Part shown: in pieces, positions 18,432-25,504 of the stretch
How the letters are laid out: each line of letters begins with the position of its first letter
Numbering within the stretch: the first letter of the stretch is position 1
DNA from: JAWXBK01 sp040878185
GTDB taxonomy: Bacteria > Pseudomonadota > Alphaproteobacteria > Dongiales > Dongiaceae
DNA: 64,000 nt
Direction of reading: 5' to 3'
Assembly: GCA_040878185.1 (NCBI GenBank)
Contig: JBBDMS010000031.1
Span: 41,463 to 105,462, forward strand
Notes under the pieces: model-generated
Seen by the model: the letters and a program-made list of their open reading frames with translations, nothing else
Told to the model about the DNA's origin: nothing
Databases searched by the model: none
Translations under genes and position numbers: made by a program

Positions 18432-19399
18432 GCTTCGCTGGCCTTCTTCGCAGCCTTTTTCGCAGCGCCCTTTTCAGGGTCGAGGCGAACGCGGACGCGT
18501 TTTTCGTCAGCCGGAACCGCTTCCCGGAGCGCGGCGAGCGGCGTCTTGAGCCGCGTCAGACGCGGATCGAGATGGCGCAGTTCGAGGAAATCGCTGTCGC
18601 CGCCGATCGGCTTCACGATCGTGAAATGCTTGGCGGGCCCCAGCATCTGCGCGCATTCGGGCGGGCTGAAATAATTGACGATCGGCTGGCCGAATTCCGG
18701 ATCCGCCATCCAGCGCTTCAACTGCGCGCGCGTGAGGAAGAAACATCCGGCCATCGGGTTGGTTTTTCCCTCGAAGACGATGTCGCGCCCGAGGACATTG
18801 GCTGTGACGCGCGTGCCATCGAACTGATGCGGCAGCACGCGGCGCGCCATATCGGGAATCTCGCCATCGACATAGACCTTGAGCCCGCCCCGCGCCGCGA
18901 TCCGTTCGTAGCGGTTCGGCTGCAGCACATAGTCGTCGCCGAAGCTGCGATTGAACCAGTCGATCTTGTCGAAAAACATCGGATCGGTGATGGCCAGATC
19001 GTCTTCCAGATAGCCGAACAGATCGTAATCGTCGCAGCGTTCGGCCATCGCCTTGTGGCAGCGGAAACCGAGGCTGCGCGGTTCGACCCGCGATCCCACG
19101 ACTTTGGTGCGCGGCGGCAAATGCAAGTCCGAAATCAGATGCGCCGGGTCGCGGACGCAGAGGACCAGATCGATTCGATGGCGCGGCTTGGTGCGCAGGA
19201 TCTTCTCGCCGACCAGGCGCGTCGAAATGTCGAGTTCATACCGGGCGGCAATCGACGTGGAATAGAGACTGTCGAGACAATGCTGGACGACGGCGATCCG
19301 CGTCTTCTCCGGCGTCCGGTCGGCGCCATAGCGCGGCCGGTCGACCGGCGCCGTGTCGCGTGGCGCGAAGAAATGCGGCATGGCGATGAGAATGCGCAC
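18428..19399 (-). CDS. Glycosyltransferase-like protein of unknown role inserted in the sox operon
   Basis: A 323-residue soluble protein I cannot assign to a named family. An N-terminal MRILIAMPHFF and a central acidic motif GYLEDDLAI near residue 130 resemble the start and metal-binding DxD region of GT-A-type glycosyltransferases. The segment KTNPMAGCFFLTRAQL also fits a nucleotide-sugar enzyme. The C-terminus is Lys/Ala-rich (KKAAKKA). It lies three bases after soxD and overlaps soxA by four (ATGA), so it is translated with the sarcosine oxidase subunits. The function is unknown; the glycosyltransferase assignment is a weak inference. Confidence 0.55.
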   Translation of the reverse strand: MRILIAMPHFFAPRDTAPVDRPRYGADRTPEKTRIAVVQHCLDSLYSTSIAARYELDISTRLVGEKILRTKPRHRIDLVLCVRDPAHLISDLHLPPRTKVVGSRVEPRSLGFRCHKAMAERCDDYDLFGYLEDDLAITDPMFFDKIDWFNRSFGDDYVLQPNRYERIAARGGLKVYVDGEIPDMARRVLPHQFDGTRVTANVLGRDIVFEGKTNPMAGCFFLTRAQLKRWMADPEFGQPIVNYFSPPECAQMLGPAKHFTIVKPIGGDSDFLELRHLDPRLTRLKTPLAALREAVPADEKRVRVRLDPEKGAAKKAAKKASEA

Positions 19400-19402
19400 G
19401 GC

Positions 19403-19687
19403 CTAGCGGTTTTCGATCTCGGGTTTCGGATCGGTCATTCGATAGACCGCAAGGATTTCATGTGTGACGGTGTGGCGCGCCAGGTTGAACCAGCGCCGGC
19501 AGCCGCGCGCATGGACCCAACGTTCGTAGAGCACGCCCTTCGGGTTGCTGCGCATGTAGAGATAGTCGGCCCATTCCGCATCGCTCAACTGTTCGCCGTC
19601 GGCCGGCCGCGCGATATGGCTCTCGCCGCCGCAGCTGAATTCGCTTTCGTCGCGCTTGCCGCACCAGGGGCAGGGGATCAGCAGCAT
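19403..19687 (-). CDS. soxD: Sarcosine oxidase subunit delta
   Basis: A 94-residue zinc-binding delta subunit of heterotetrameric sarcosine oxidase, normal length. The N-terminal zinc motif CPWCGKRDESEF (Cys6, Cys9) is followed by SCGGESH. The conserved block ARGCRRWFNLARHT near residues 60-72 supplies the remaining Cys/His ligands. It lies between soxB and the glycosyltransferase-like gene, separated by ten and three bases. The role is structural, at the subunit interface of the cytoplasmic complex. Confidence 0.92.
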   Translation of the reverse strand: MLLIPCPWCGKRDESEFSCGGESHIARPADGEQLSDAEWADYLYMRSNPKGVLYERWVHARGCRRWFNLARHTVTHEILAVYRMTDPKPEIENR

Positions 19688-19697
19688 GGGTTCATTC

Positions 19698-20951
19698 CTA
19701 GTGCGCGATGCCGGCGGCGCCGTGCTCGTTGATCAGGGAGCCGCTGTGGAACCGGCTGAGCGCGAACGGTGCTGCGAGCTTATGCAGCCGGTCGTTGGCG
19801 ATCGTATCGGCAAAGACCCAGCCGGAACCCGGCGTCGCCTTGAAACCGCCGGTTCCCCAGCCGCCATTGAAGTACAGCCCCTCGATCGGCGTCTTGTCGA
19901 TGATCGGCGAGGCATCGGGACAGACATCGACGATGCCCGCCCATTGCCGCAGCATCTTGAGCCGCGTGAAGATCGGAAACAGCTCAACCAGTGCCGCGAG
20001 GAAATCCTCGACGACCGGCGGGCTGCCTCTCTGAGCGTAGGACTGATAGCCGTCCATCGCGGCACCCAGAACCAGCTCGCCTTTGTCGGACTGGCTCACA
20101 TAGACATGCACCGTGCCCGAAGTCACGGTCGTATGCAGGATCGGCTTCAGCGGTTCCGAGACCAGCGCCTGTAAGGGCTTGCTGAGGATCGGCAGTCGCA
20201 AACCGGCCATCGCGGCGACCACACTCGAATGACCGGCGACGACGATGCCGACCTTGCGCGCGGCGATCGTGCCGCGCGTCGTCTGCAGGCCGGCAATGCG
20301 GCCATCGCGAATGTCGAATCCGGTCACCCCGCAATTCTGGATGATGTCGACGCCGCGTGCATCGGCCGCGCGCGCGAAACCCCAGGCGACCGCGTCGTGT
20401 CGTGCGATGCCGCCGCGACGCTGCAGCGAGGCGCCGACGATCGGATAGCGCGCGCCGGGATCGACATTGAGGATCGGGCAGAAGGCCTTTACCTGTGCCA
20501 CATCGAGTATTTCCGAATCGATGCCGTTGAGGCGGATCGCATTCACCCGCCGGCGCATTTCCATCATTTCGTGCGACGAATGCGCAAGATTGAGCACACC
20601 CCGCGGGCTGAACATCACGTTGTAGTTCAGCTCGCGGGTCAGCGTTTCCCATAGCTTCAGCGAATGTTCGTAGAGATGCGCGCTCTCGTCCCAGAGATAG
20701 TTCGAACGCACCACGGTCGTGTTGCGGCCGGTATTGCCGCCGCCCAGCCATCCTTTCTCGATGACGGCGATGCGCGCGACGCCATGGTTCTTGGCGAGGT
20801 AATAGGCGGTCGCGAGCCCATGCCCGCCGCCGCCCACGATCACCACATCGTAGGCCGGCTGGGGCTCCGGGCTGCGCCAGGCCGCCTGCCAGTCCTGATG
20901 ATGCGAGAGGGCGTTCCGGGCGAGGCTGACGATCGAGTAGCGCGGATTCAT
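19698..20951 (-). CDS. soxB: Sarcosine oxidase subunit beta
   Basis: The 417-residue FAD/FMN-binding catalytic subunit. The dinucleotide-binding motif DVVIVGGGGHGLATAYYLA is near residues 36-54, followed by GWLGGGNTGRNTT as in other SoxB proteins. The C-terminus has the FNGGWGTGGFKATPG block of this family. It oxidises sarcosine at FAD, with electrons passing through FMN to oxygen. It is the first gene of soxB-soxD-(GT-like)-soxA-soxG. The 139-base divergent gap to the GbdR-like regulator probably holds the control region. Confidence 0.94.
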   Translation of the reverse strand: MNPRYSIVSLARNALSHHQDWQAAWRSPEPQPAYDVVIVGGGGHGLATAYYLAKNHGVARIAVIEKGWLGGGNTGRNTTVVRSNYLWDESAHLYEHSLKLWETLTRELNYNVMFSPRGVLNLAHSSHEMMEMRRRVNAIRLNGIDSEILDVAQVKAFCPILNVDPGARYPIVGASLQRRGGIARHDAVAWGFARAADARGVDIIQNCGVTGFDIRDGRIAGLQTTRGTIAARKVGIVVAGHSSVVAAMAGLRLPILSKPLQALVSEPLKPILHTTVTSGTVHVYVSQSDKGELVLGAAMDGYQSYAQRGSPPVVEDFLAALVELFPIFTRLKMLRQWAGIVDVCPDASPIIDKTPIEGLYFNGGWGTGGFKATPGSGWVFADTIANDRLHKLAAPFALSRFHSGSLINEHGAAGIAH

Positions 20952-21049
20952 TGGCGGGTTTTTGCGGTCTTTCAGGGGCGCGCGGGCAATCTGGCAGCGC
21001 AGGCACGGGCTGGCAAGCAGGCCCCGGAAGCCGCTTCAGGAAAATCTTT

Positions 21050-21065
21050 TGTCCGAATAGCGACA
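21050..21065. promoter_or_regulatory. Candidate operator in the sox/regulator divergent gap
   Basis: An imperfect inverted repeat with TGTC and GACA half-sites eight bases apart, about 100 bases upstream of soxB and just before the divergent regulator gene. It is positioned like an activator site for an AraC-family regulator. The half-sites are short, so this is only a candidate. Confidence 0.3.
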
Positions 21066-21090
21066 TTTGCTAGGGTGGGGGCCTTCCAGA

Positions 21091-22200
21091 ATGGAGCGCC
21101 CCCGCGCGGCCCAGATGTTCGGCGCCAGACCCAAGGAACTACCGCAGGATATCGGCTTCCTGTTGGTCCCGCTCTTTTCGATGATCGCCTTCGTCTCGGC
21201 GCTCGAACCGCTGCGCCTGGCCAATCGCGCGAGCGGCCGTCAGCTCTATCGCTGGCGCGTCTTCTCGCCCGACGGCAGGCCGGTGACCGCGAGCAACGGG
21301 CTCGAGATCCGGCCCGAGGGCGCGCTCGACGAACTGATGGATTTCAGCACGGTGGTGGTGTGCAGCGGCATCGACGCGCACAAGTTCCACGACCGGGCTA
21401 CATTGACCGTGCTGCGTAAGCTCGATCGCAAGGGCGCCGATATCGGCGCGCTCTGCACCGCGAGCCACATTCTCGCGCAGGCCGGTCTGCTCGATGGCTA
21501 TCGCTGCACGATCCACTGGGAAAATCTTGCCGGCTTTGCCGAGCAGTTTCCCGAGATCGACATCACAACGGAACTGTTCGAGATCGATCGCAGCCGTTTC
21601 ACCTGCGCGGGCGGTACCGCCGCGCTCGACATGATGCTGAACCTGATCGGCGGGCAGCATGGCGCCGAGCTCGCCGCGCAGGTCTCGGAACAGTTCATGC
21701 ACGAGCGCATCCGCGACCGGCACGATCATCAGCGCATGGGGCTGCCGGCGCGTCTCGGCCTTCGGCATCCCAAGCTGCTCGAGGTGGCGCGGTTGATGGA
21801 ACAGAACCTGGAGGAACCGCTGGAGCGTGCCGAGCTCGCCAAGGCGGTCGGACTTTCGACCCGCCAGCTCGAGCGGCTGTTCCGCAAATACCTGCACCGC
21901 TCGCCGGCGCGCTATTACGTCGAACTGCGGCTCGATCGCGCGCGGCGTTTGCTGCAGCAGACCAATATTCCGATCATCGACGTGGCGCTGGCCTGCGGCT
22001 TCGTCTCCGCGTCGCATTTCTCGAAATGCTATCGGGATTTCTTCGGCAAGACGCCGCGCCGCGAACGCGCGGGACTACTGGCCGCGGAATCGGATCTGGA
22101 CGAGGCGGGCGGCGAGCCGGCCTATGCGAATTCCGGCCGCGGTCGCGAGAAGAGCAGGCGCACCATCGGCTCGAAGGCCTCGAGCGGGATGGTGTCGTAG
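21091..22200 (+). CDS. GbdR-like AraC-family transcriptional regulator
   Basis: A 369-residue regulator with an N-terminal DJ-1/PfpI-type (glutamine-amidotransferase-like) sensor domain (IGFLLVPLFSMIAFVSALEPLR to about residue 190) and a C-terminal AraC helix-turn-helix domain at about 225-328 (LAKAVGLSTRQLERLFRKYL). This architecture matches GbdR of Pseudomonas, which senses glycine betaine and dimethylglycine and activates their catabolic genes. Divergence from soxB makes a role as activator of the sox operon likely. ATG 21091 is the first ATG in frame; ATG 21115 is an alternative. The last 26 codons overlap the 3' end of the convergent HD-domain gene. Confidence 0.87.
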   Translation: MERPRAAQMFGARPKELPQDIGFLLVPLFSMIAFVSALEPLRLANRASGRQLYRWRVFSPDGRPVTASNGLEIRPEGALDELMDFSTVVVCSGIDAHKFHDRATLTVLRKLDRKGADIGALCTASHILAQAGLLDGYRCTIHWENLAGFAEQFPEIDITTELFEIDRSRFTCAGGTAALDMMLNLIGGQHGAELAAQVSEQFMHERIRDRHDHQRMGLPARLGLRHPKLLEVARLMEQNLEEPLERAELAKAVGLSTRQLERLFRKYLHRSPARYYVELRLDRARRLLQQTNIPIIDVALACGFVSASHFSKCYRDFFGKTPRRERAGLLAAESDLDEAGGEPAYANSGRGREKSRRTIGSKASSGMVS

Positions 22201-22697
22201 GTCGGATCGAACGCGGTCTGATCCCATTTCTCGCAGAAATTGGCGGTGCGCTCGAACATCGGGTGGCCGCGATACTGGTCCCGCGCATTCCGGTCCCGGC
22301 CGTAATGATGCCAGAAGAAGTAACCCTGGAAGATCCCGTGATGCTTGACCAGCCAGAAATTATCTTCGGAGATGTAAGGCCGCAGGATCGCGGCGGCGAG
22401 CTGGGCGTGATTGTTGGGCGCGAGCGTGTCGCCGATATCGTGCAGAAGCGCGCAGCAGACCAACTCGTCGTCGGCGCCGTCGCGCTTCGCGCGCGTCGCC
22501 GTCTGGAGGGAATGCTGGAAGCGGTCAATCCTGTAGCCCATCGGATCGCCCGCGAGGCGATGCAGCAGGCCCAGCGCCTCGTCGGCAACGCCGCCCTCGT
22601 GCTTCTTCCACTGCTCGTTGAGCAGCTGGTAATCGTCATAGGTCCCTTCGTCCATGCGGATGAAGCTGACCGTGCCGTCGCTCGTCGTGCCGTCCAT
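22122..22697 (-). CDS. HD-domain mixed-valence diiron oxygenase-like protein (PhnZ/TmpB type)
   Basis: A 191-residue HD-domain protein. By position it carries the full ligand set of the PhnZ/TmpB diiron oxygenases: His62 (HSLQTA), His86-Asp87 (LLHDIGD), His97 (NNH), His119/120 (KHHGIFQ) and Asp159 (KWDQ). PhnZ cleaves 1-hydroxy-2-aminoethylphosphonate. TmpB cleaves the trimethylammonium analogue and releases glycine betaine and phosphate. Location beside a GbdR-like regulator and betaine-degradation genes makes the TmpB-type reaction attractive, but no TmpA-like hydroxylase is adjacent. An ordinary HD phosphohydrolase remains possible. The 3' end overlaps the regulator gene by 79 bases (convergent). 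Confidence 0.65.
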   Translation of the reverse strand: MDGTTSDGTVSFIRMDEGTYDDYQLLNEQWKKHEGGVADEALGLLHRLAGDPMGYRIDRFQHSLQTATRAKRDGADDELVCCALLHDIGDTLAPNNHAQLAAAILRPYISEDNFWLVKHHGIFQGYFFWHHYGRDRNARDQYRGHPMFERTANFCEKWDQTAFDPTYDTIPLEAFEPMVRLLFSRPRPEFA

Positions 22698-22725
22698 GAT
22701 CGTCTCCGCTTTGCCGGATCGTGCC

Positions 22726-22785
22726 CCGGCTCGTTCGCCGGCTCGTTCCCCGGCTCGTTCGCCGGCTCGTTCCCCGGCTCGTTCC
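22726..22785. repeat. 12-bp tandem repeat, five copies
   Basis: Five head-to-tail copies of ccggctcgttcc/g fill the 89-base gap between the divergent HD-domain and iron-sulfur genes and end one base before the latter's start codon. The last position alternates c/g between copies. The array must overlap the promoter and leader of the plus-strand gene, so copy-number change could alter expression. Confidence 0.85.
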
Positions 22786-22786
22786 G

Positions 22787-23509
22787 ATGAACCCGGAAAC
22801 TAGCATAATTGCCGAACTCTTCGCCACGGCGGCCGGCGAGGGGCTGCTGTCGCGCGGCTACTTCCATCCCGGGCCCGGGGATGCCGTGCCGGCTTTGGCC
22901 GGCGGCGAGCCGGCGGGCACGTTGCTGCTGCTCGGCCATGCCGGGCGCTCGATGTGGCCGGCCTTCGAGGCCTCGCCGGAGATGTCGGACGGCGCGCCCG
23001 ATCCGCTCGATCGCTGGAGCCGCCGGCTGATCGACGGGCTCGCGCAACGTTTCGGCGCAACCGCGCTCTATCCCTTCGGCGGGCCGCCTTATCTGCCGTT
23101 CCAGCGCTGGGCGCGCCGCGCCGAGCCGGTCGCGCCGTCGCCGCTCGGCATCTTCATCCATCCCGAATACGGGCTGTGGCACGGCTATCGCGGCGCGCTC
23201 GCCTTCCAGGCCCGCTGGCCGCTCGCACCCGCCGATCTGCGGCCGGTCCCCTGCGAAAGCTGTGAGGCGAGGCCCTGCCTCCACGCCTGTCCGGTCGATG
23301 CCTTCACGCCGGCCGGCTATGCGGTCGCCGATTGCCGCGCCCATCTCGATCGCAGCGCCGGCGCGCCCTGCCGCGATGGCGGCTGCCTCGCGCGGCGGGC
23401 CTGTCCGGTCGGGCGGGAATTCGGCTATGACGACGCGCAGGCCCGCTTTCATATGCGCGCCTTCCATCGGGCCGGCCGCAGGCCTGCCACAATGGTCGGC
23501 CGGGATTGA
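22787..23509 (+). CDS. 4Fe-4S cluster protein of unknown role
   Basis: A 240-residue soluble protein. The N-terminal 150 residues form an unassigned domain (PGDAVPALAGGEPAGTL, YPFGGPPYLPFQRWARR), and two C-terminal ferredoxin-like cysteine groups follow: Cys156, 159, 164 and 168 (CESCEARPCLHACP), and Cys183, 195, 200 and 206 (CRDGGCLARRACP). It resembles QueG-like or dicluster ferredoxin proteins and probably transfers electrons. ATG 22787 is chosen over an upstream frame that merely translates the 12-bp tandem repeat. It is followed 82 bases later by a glutamine amidotransferase gene on the same strand. Confidence 0.7.
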   Translation: MNPETSIIAELFATAAGEGLLSRGYFHPGPGDAVPALAGGEPAGTLLLLGHAGRSMWPAFEASPEMSDGAPDPLDRWSRRLIDGLAQRFGATALYPFGGPPYLPFQRWARRAEPVAPSPLGIFIHPEYGLWHGYRGALAFQARWPLAPADLRPVPCESCEARPCLHACPVDAFTPAGYAVADCRAHLDRSAGAPCRDGGCLARRACPVGREFGYDDAQARFHMRAFHRAGRRPATMVGRD

Positions 23510-23591
23510 GCTTTGCCGATGCGATTCGCTCGAATCCCGGGCAGAATGCGCAAGCGGGCGTGCGGCTGATCCGCTGGCCGCCGGAGGGCAC

Positions 23592-24359
23592 GTGAAGAAC
23601 CGGGCAATACTCATGGTGGCGCATAGCGAGTGGCGCGAGCGCCGGATCGCGCCGCTCATTTCGGCGCGCGGCTATCGGCTCGAATGGCGCTGCCCGGCCA
23701 AGGGTTCGCAGCTTCCCGAGGATATCGAGAATTACGCCGGCGCCGTGGTGTTCGGTGGCGTGCACAGCGCGAACGACGCCGAGAGCGTCGATTTCATCCG
23801 CGACGAGATCGACTGGATCGGCCGTTTCGTCGATGCCGGACGCCCGTATTTCGGTATCTGTCTCGGCGGCCAGATGCTCGCCCGTGCGCTCGGCGCGCGT
23901 GTCGCGCCGCATCCCGAGGGGCGGGTGGAAATCGGCTATTACCCGATCACCGCGACCGATGCCGGACGGGATCTGTTTCCCGAACGCCTGCACGTCTATC
24001 AGTGGCATCGCGAAGGATTCGAACTGCCGCGCGGCGCCGAACTGCTCGCCCGCGGCGAGACCTTTCCGAACCAGGCCTATCGCTACGGGAAGTCCGCCTA
24101 CGGCCTGCAGTTTCACCCCGAGGTCACCGGCGAGGATGCGCGGAGCTGGATGAGCGAGGTGCCCGACCATGCCGAGCGGCCGGGCGCGCAAAGCATCGCC
24201 GACCATGCCGCGGGAATCGGGCAGTACGATCCGGGGCTGCATGACTGGCTGTCCGGCTTCCTCGATCGCTGGCTGGCGGTCGAGGAAGAGGCCGCGGAAC
24301 CGGCACCCGTCCCGGCCGATCCCGCCGGGGTTGCCGGCGGCCTGCAGCGCCAGGGTTAG
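23592..24359 (+). CDS. Class I glutamine amidotransferase
   Basis: A 255-residue cytosolic GATase1-domain protein, GMP-synthase-like subgroup. The nucleophile Cys90 sits in FGICLGGQMLA, and the His175/Glu177 pair in LQFHPEVTG completes the triad. It would release ammonia from glutamine, or hydrolyse a gamma-glutamyl substrate. The start is GTG 23592, about five bases after ggaggg. The family domain begins directly afterwards, while longer in-frame extensions run through the upstream gene. ATG 23613 is an alternative. It may form an operon with the iron-sulfur gene. The acceptor pathway is not evident. Confidence 0.8.
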   Translation: MKNRAILMVAHSEWRERRIAPLISARGYRLEWRCPAKGSQLPEDIENYAGAVVFGGVHSANDAESVDFIRDEIDWIGRFVDAGRPYFGICLGGQMLARALGARVAPHPEGRVEIGYYPITATDAGRDLFPERLHVYQWHREGFELPRGAELLARGETFPNQAYRYGKSAYGLQFHPEVTGEDARSWMSEVPDHAERPGAQSIADHAAGIGQYDPGLHDWLSGFLDRWLAVEEEAAEPAPVPADPAGVAGGLQRQG

Positions 24360-24496
24360 AAAACCACGCATTCTGCCGCTTTGTCGCTGAATTTCCTGCG
24401 TTTTTCGGGGCGACATCGTGGCGATATCTTGTCGACTGGCAGGCAACTGGTGTATCTACGTCCACGACATCGACACCAGCTCTAAGGGGGGCTCCT

Positions 24497-25408
24497 GTGC
24501 GCTCGTTTATCACCCTTGCGGCCGCTTTGCTGGCCGCATCGCTGCTCAGCCATTCCGTAACCGCCGAGGAGAGCGCCGCGCTGCCGCTGGCGCCGAGCGC
24601 CGCGAAGGCGAAGGTTCAACTCGAAGCGGTTGTCGCCTATGGCGCGGTGCCGTTCACCGATCCGATCCAGTGGACGATCATCCGTCCGGTTTCGCAGCAA
24701 TATCCCGAAGAACAGATCCTTCTCACCCAGACGGCGGTGTCGCCGACCTTCGACATGGCGCCGGGCCGTTACATCGTCCGCGCGACGCACAGCTCCCTGA
24801 CGATCTCGCAGGACCTGATCGTTCCCGAGGGTTCGTCGAAGCATACGATCAACTTCAACGCGGGGAACATCACCCTCAGCATGATCCCGCATACCGGGGC
24901 TGGCATGATCAGCTCGAACATCCTTTGGGAAGTGTACGAATATCGCAAGGGCGGCCTGACCGACGATGCGAAGATCGCCTCCGCCATGGCGCCCTCGCAG
25001 CATTTCATGCTGGCGGCCGGCGCCTATGTGGTGCGCGCGAGTTATAACGGCACGACCGCCGATCTGGTGATCCCGCTCGATCCGGGCCGCACCTACAAAT
25101 ACACGATCAATCTCTATGCCGGCACGGTCGGCCTCAGCGCGGTTTCGGAAGGCGGCGGCAGCATCGGCGAGGGTGTCGTCTACCAGATCTACAAGGCAGC
25201 GATCGACAAGACCGGCGAGCGCCCGCTGATCGGCACCTATAACGGCGATACCAAAGATGTTCTGCTGCGCGAAGGCAGCTATCTGCTGATCGCGCGCGGC
25301 AATGGCCTGCAGGGCGAAATCCCGTTCGTCGTCTCGGCCGGCGAAAATGCCAAGATCAAAGTGATGCTGAAGCCGACGCTGGCGAGCAGCACCGCGACCA
25401 GCGGCTGA
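24497..25408 (+). CDS. Exported beta-rich repeat protein of unknown function
   Basis: A 303-residue protein with a signal peptide (MRSFITLAAALLAASLLSH, cleavage near TAEE). The mature part has roughly three similar beta-sandwich-like modules of about 85 residues, each with a WxI/WEVY/YQIY strand, then the phrase LAAGAYVVRA or APGRYIVRA or REGSYLLIARG, then a charged turn. Each module ends in a hydrophobic strand such as HTINFNAG or YTINLYAG. This suggests a carboxypeptidase-regulatory-like extracellular fold. GTG 24497 follows a strong ribosome-binding site (aaggggggctcct). No enzymatic motif was found. A terminator follows 25 bases after its stop. Confidence 0.72.
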   Translation: MRSFITLAAALLAASLLSHSVTAEESAALPLAPSAAKAKVQLEAVVAYGAVPFTDPIQWTIIRPVSQQYPEEQILLTQTAVSPTFDMAPGRYIVRATHSSLTISQDLIVPEGSSKHTINFNAGNITLSMIPHTGAGMISSNILWEVYEYRKGGLTDDAKIASAMAPSQHFMLAAGAYVVRASYNGTTADLVIPLDPGRTYKYTINLYAGTVGLSAVSEGGGSIGEGVVYQIYKAAIDKTGERPLIGTYNGDTKDVLLREGSYLLIARGNGLQGEIPFVVSAGENAKIKVMLKPTLASSTATSG

Positions 25409-25433
25409 TCGCTTCCGGATTTCGGTAACGAAA

Positions 25434-25457
25434 AACGGCGCCCTCGCGGGCGCCGTT
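25434..25457. terminator. Bidirectional Rho-independent terminator
   Basis: A perfect 10-bp stem (aacggcgccc / gggcgccgtt) with a four-base loop, followed by a T-rich tail (tccgttt) on the plus strand and preceded by an A-run that gives a T-run on the minus strand. It sits between the stops of the exported repeat protein (plus) and hutU (minus) and can serve both. Confidence 0.85.
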
Positions 25458-25504
25458 TCCGTTTGTGGCGGTTATCGTCGGTGACGGGGAACTCGCCTGG
25501 ACGC

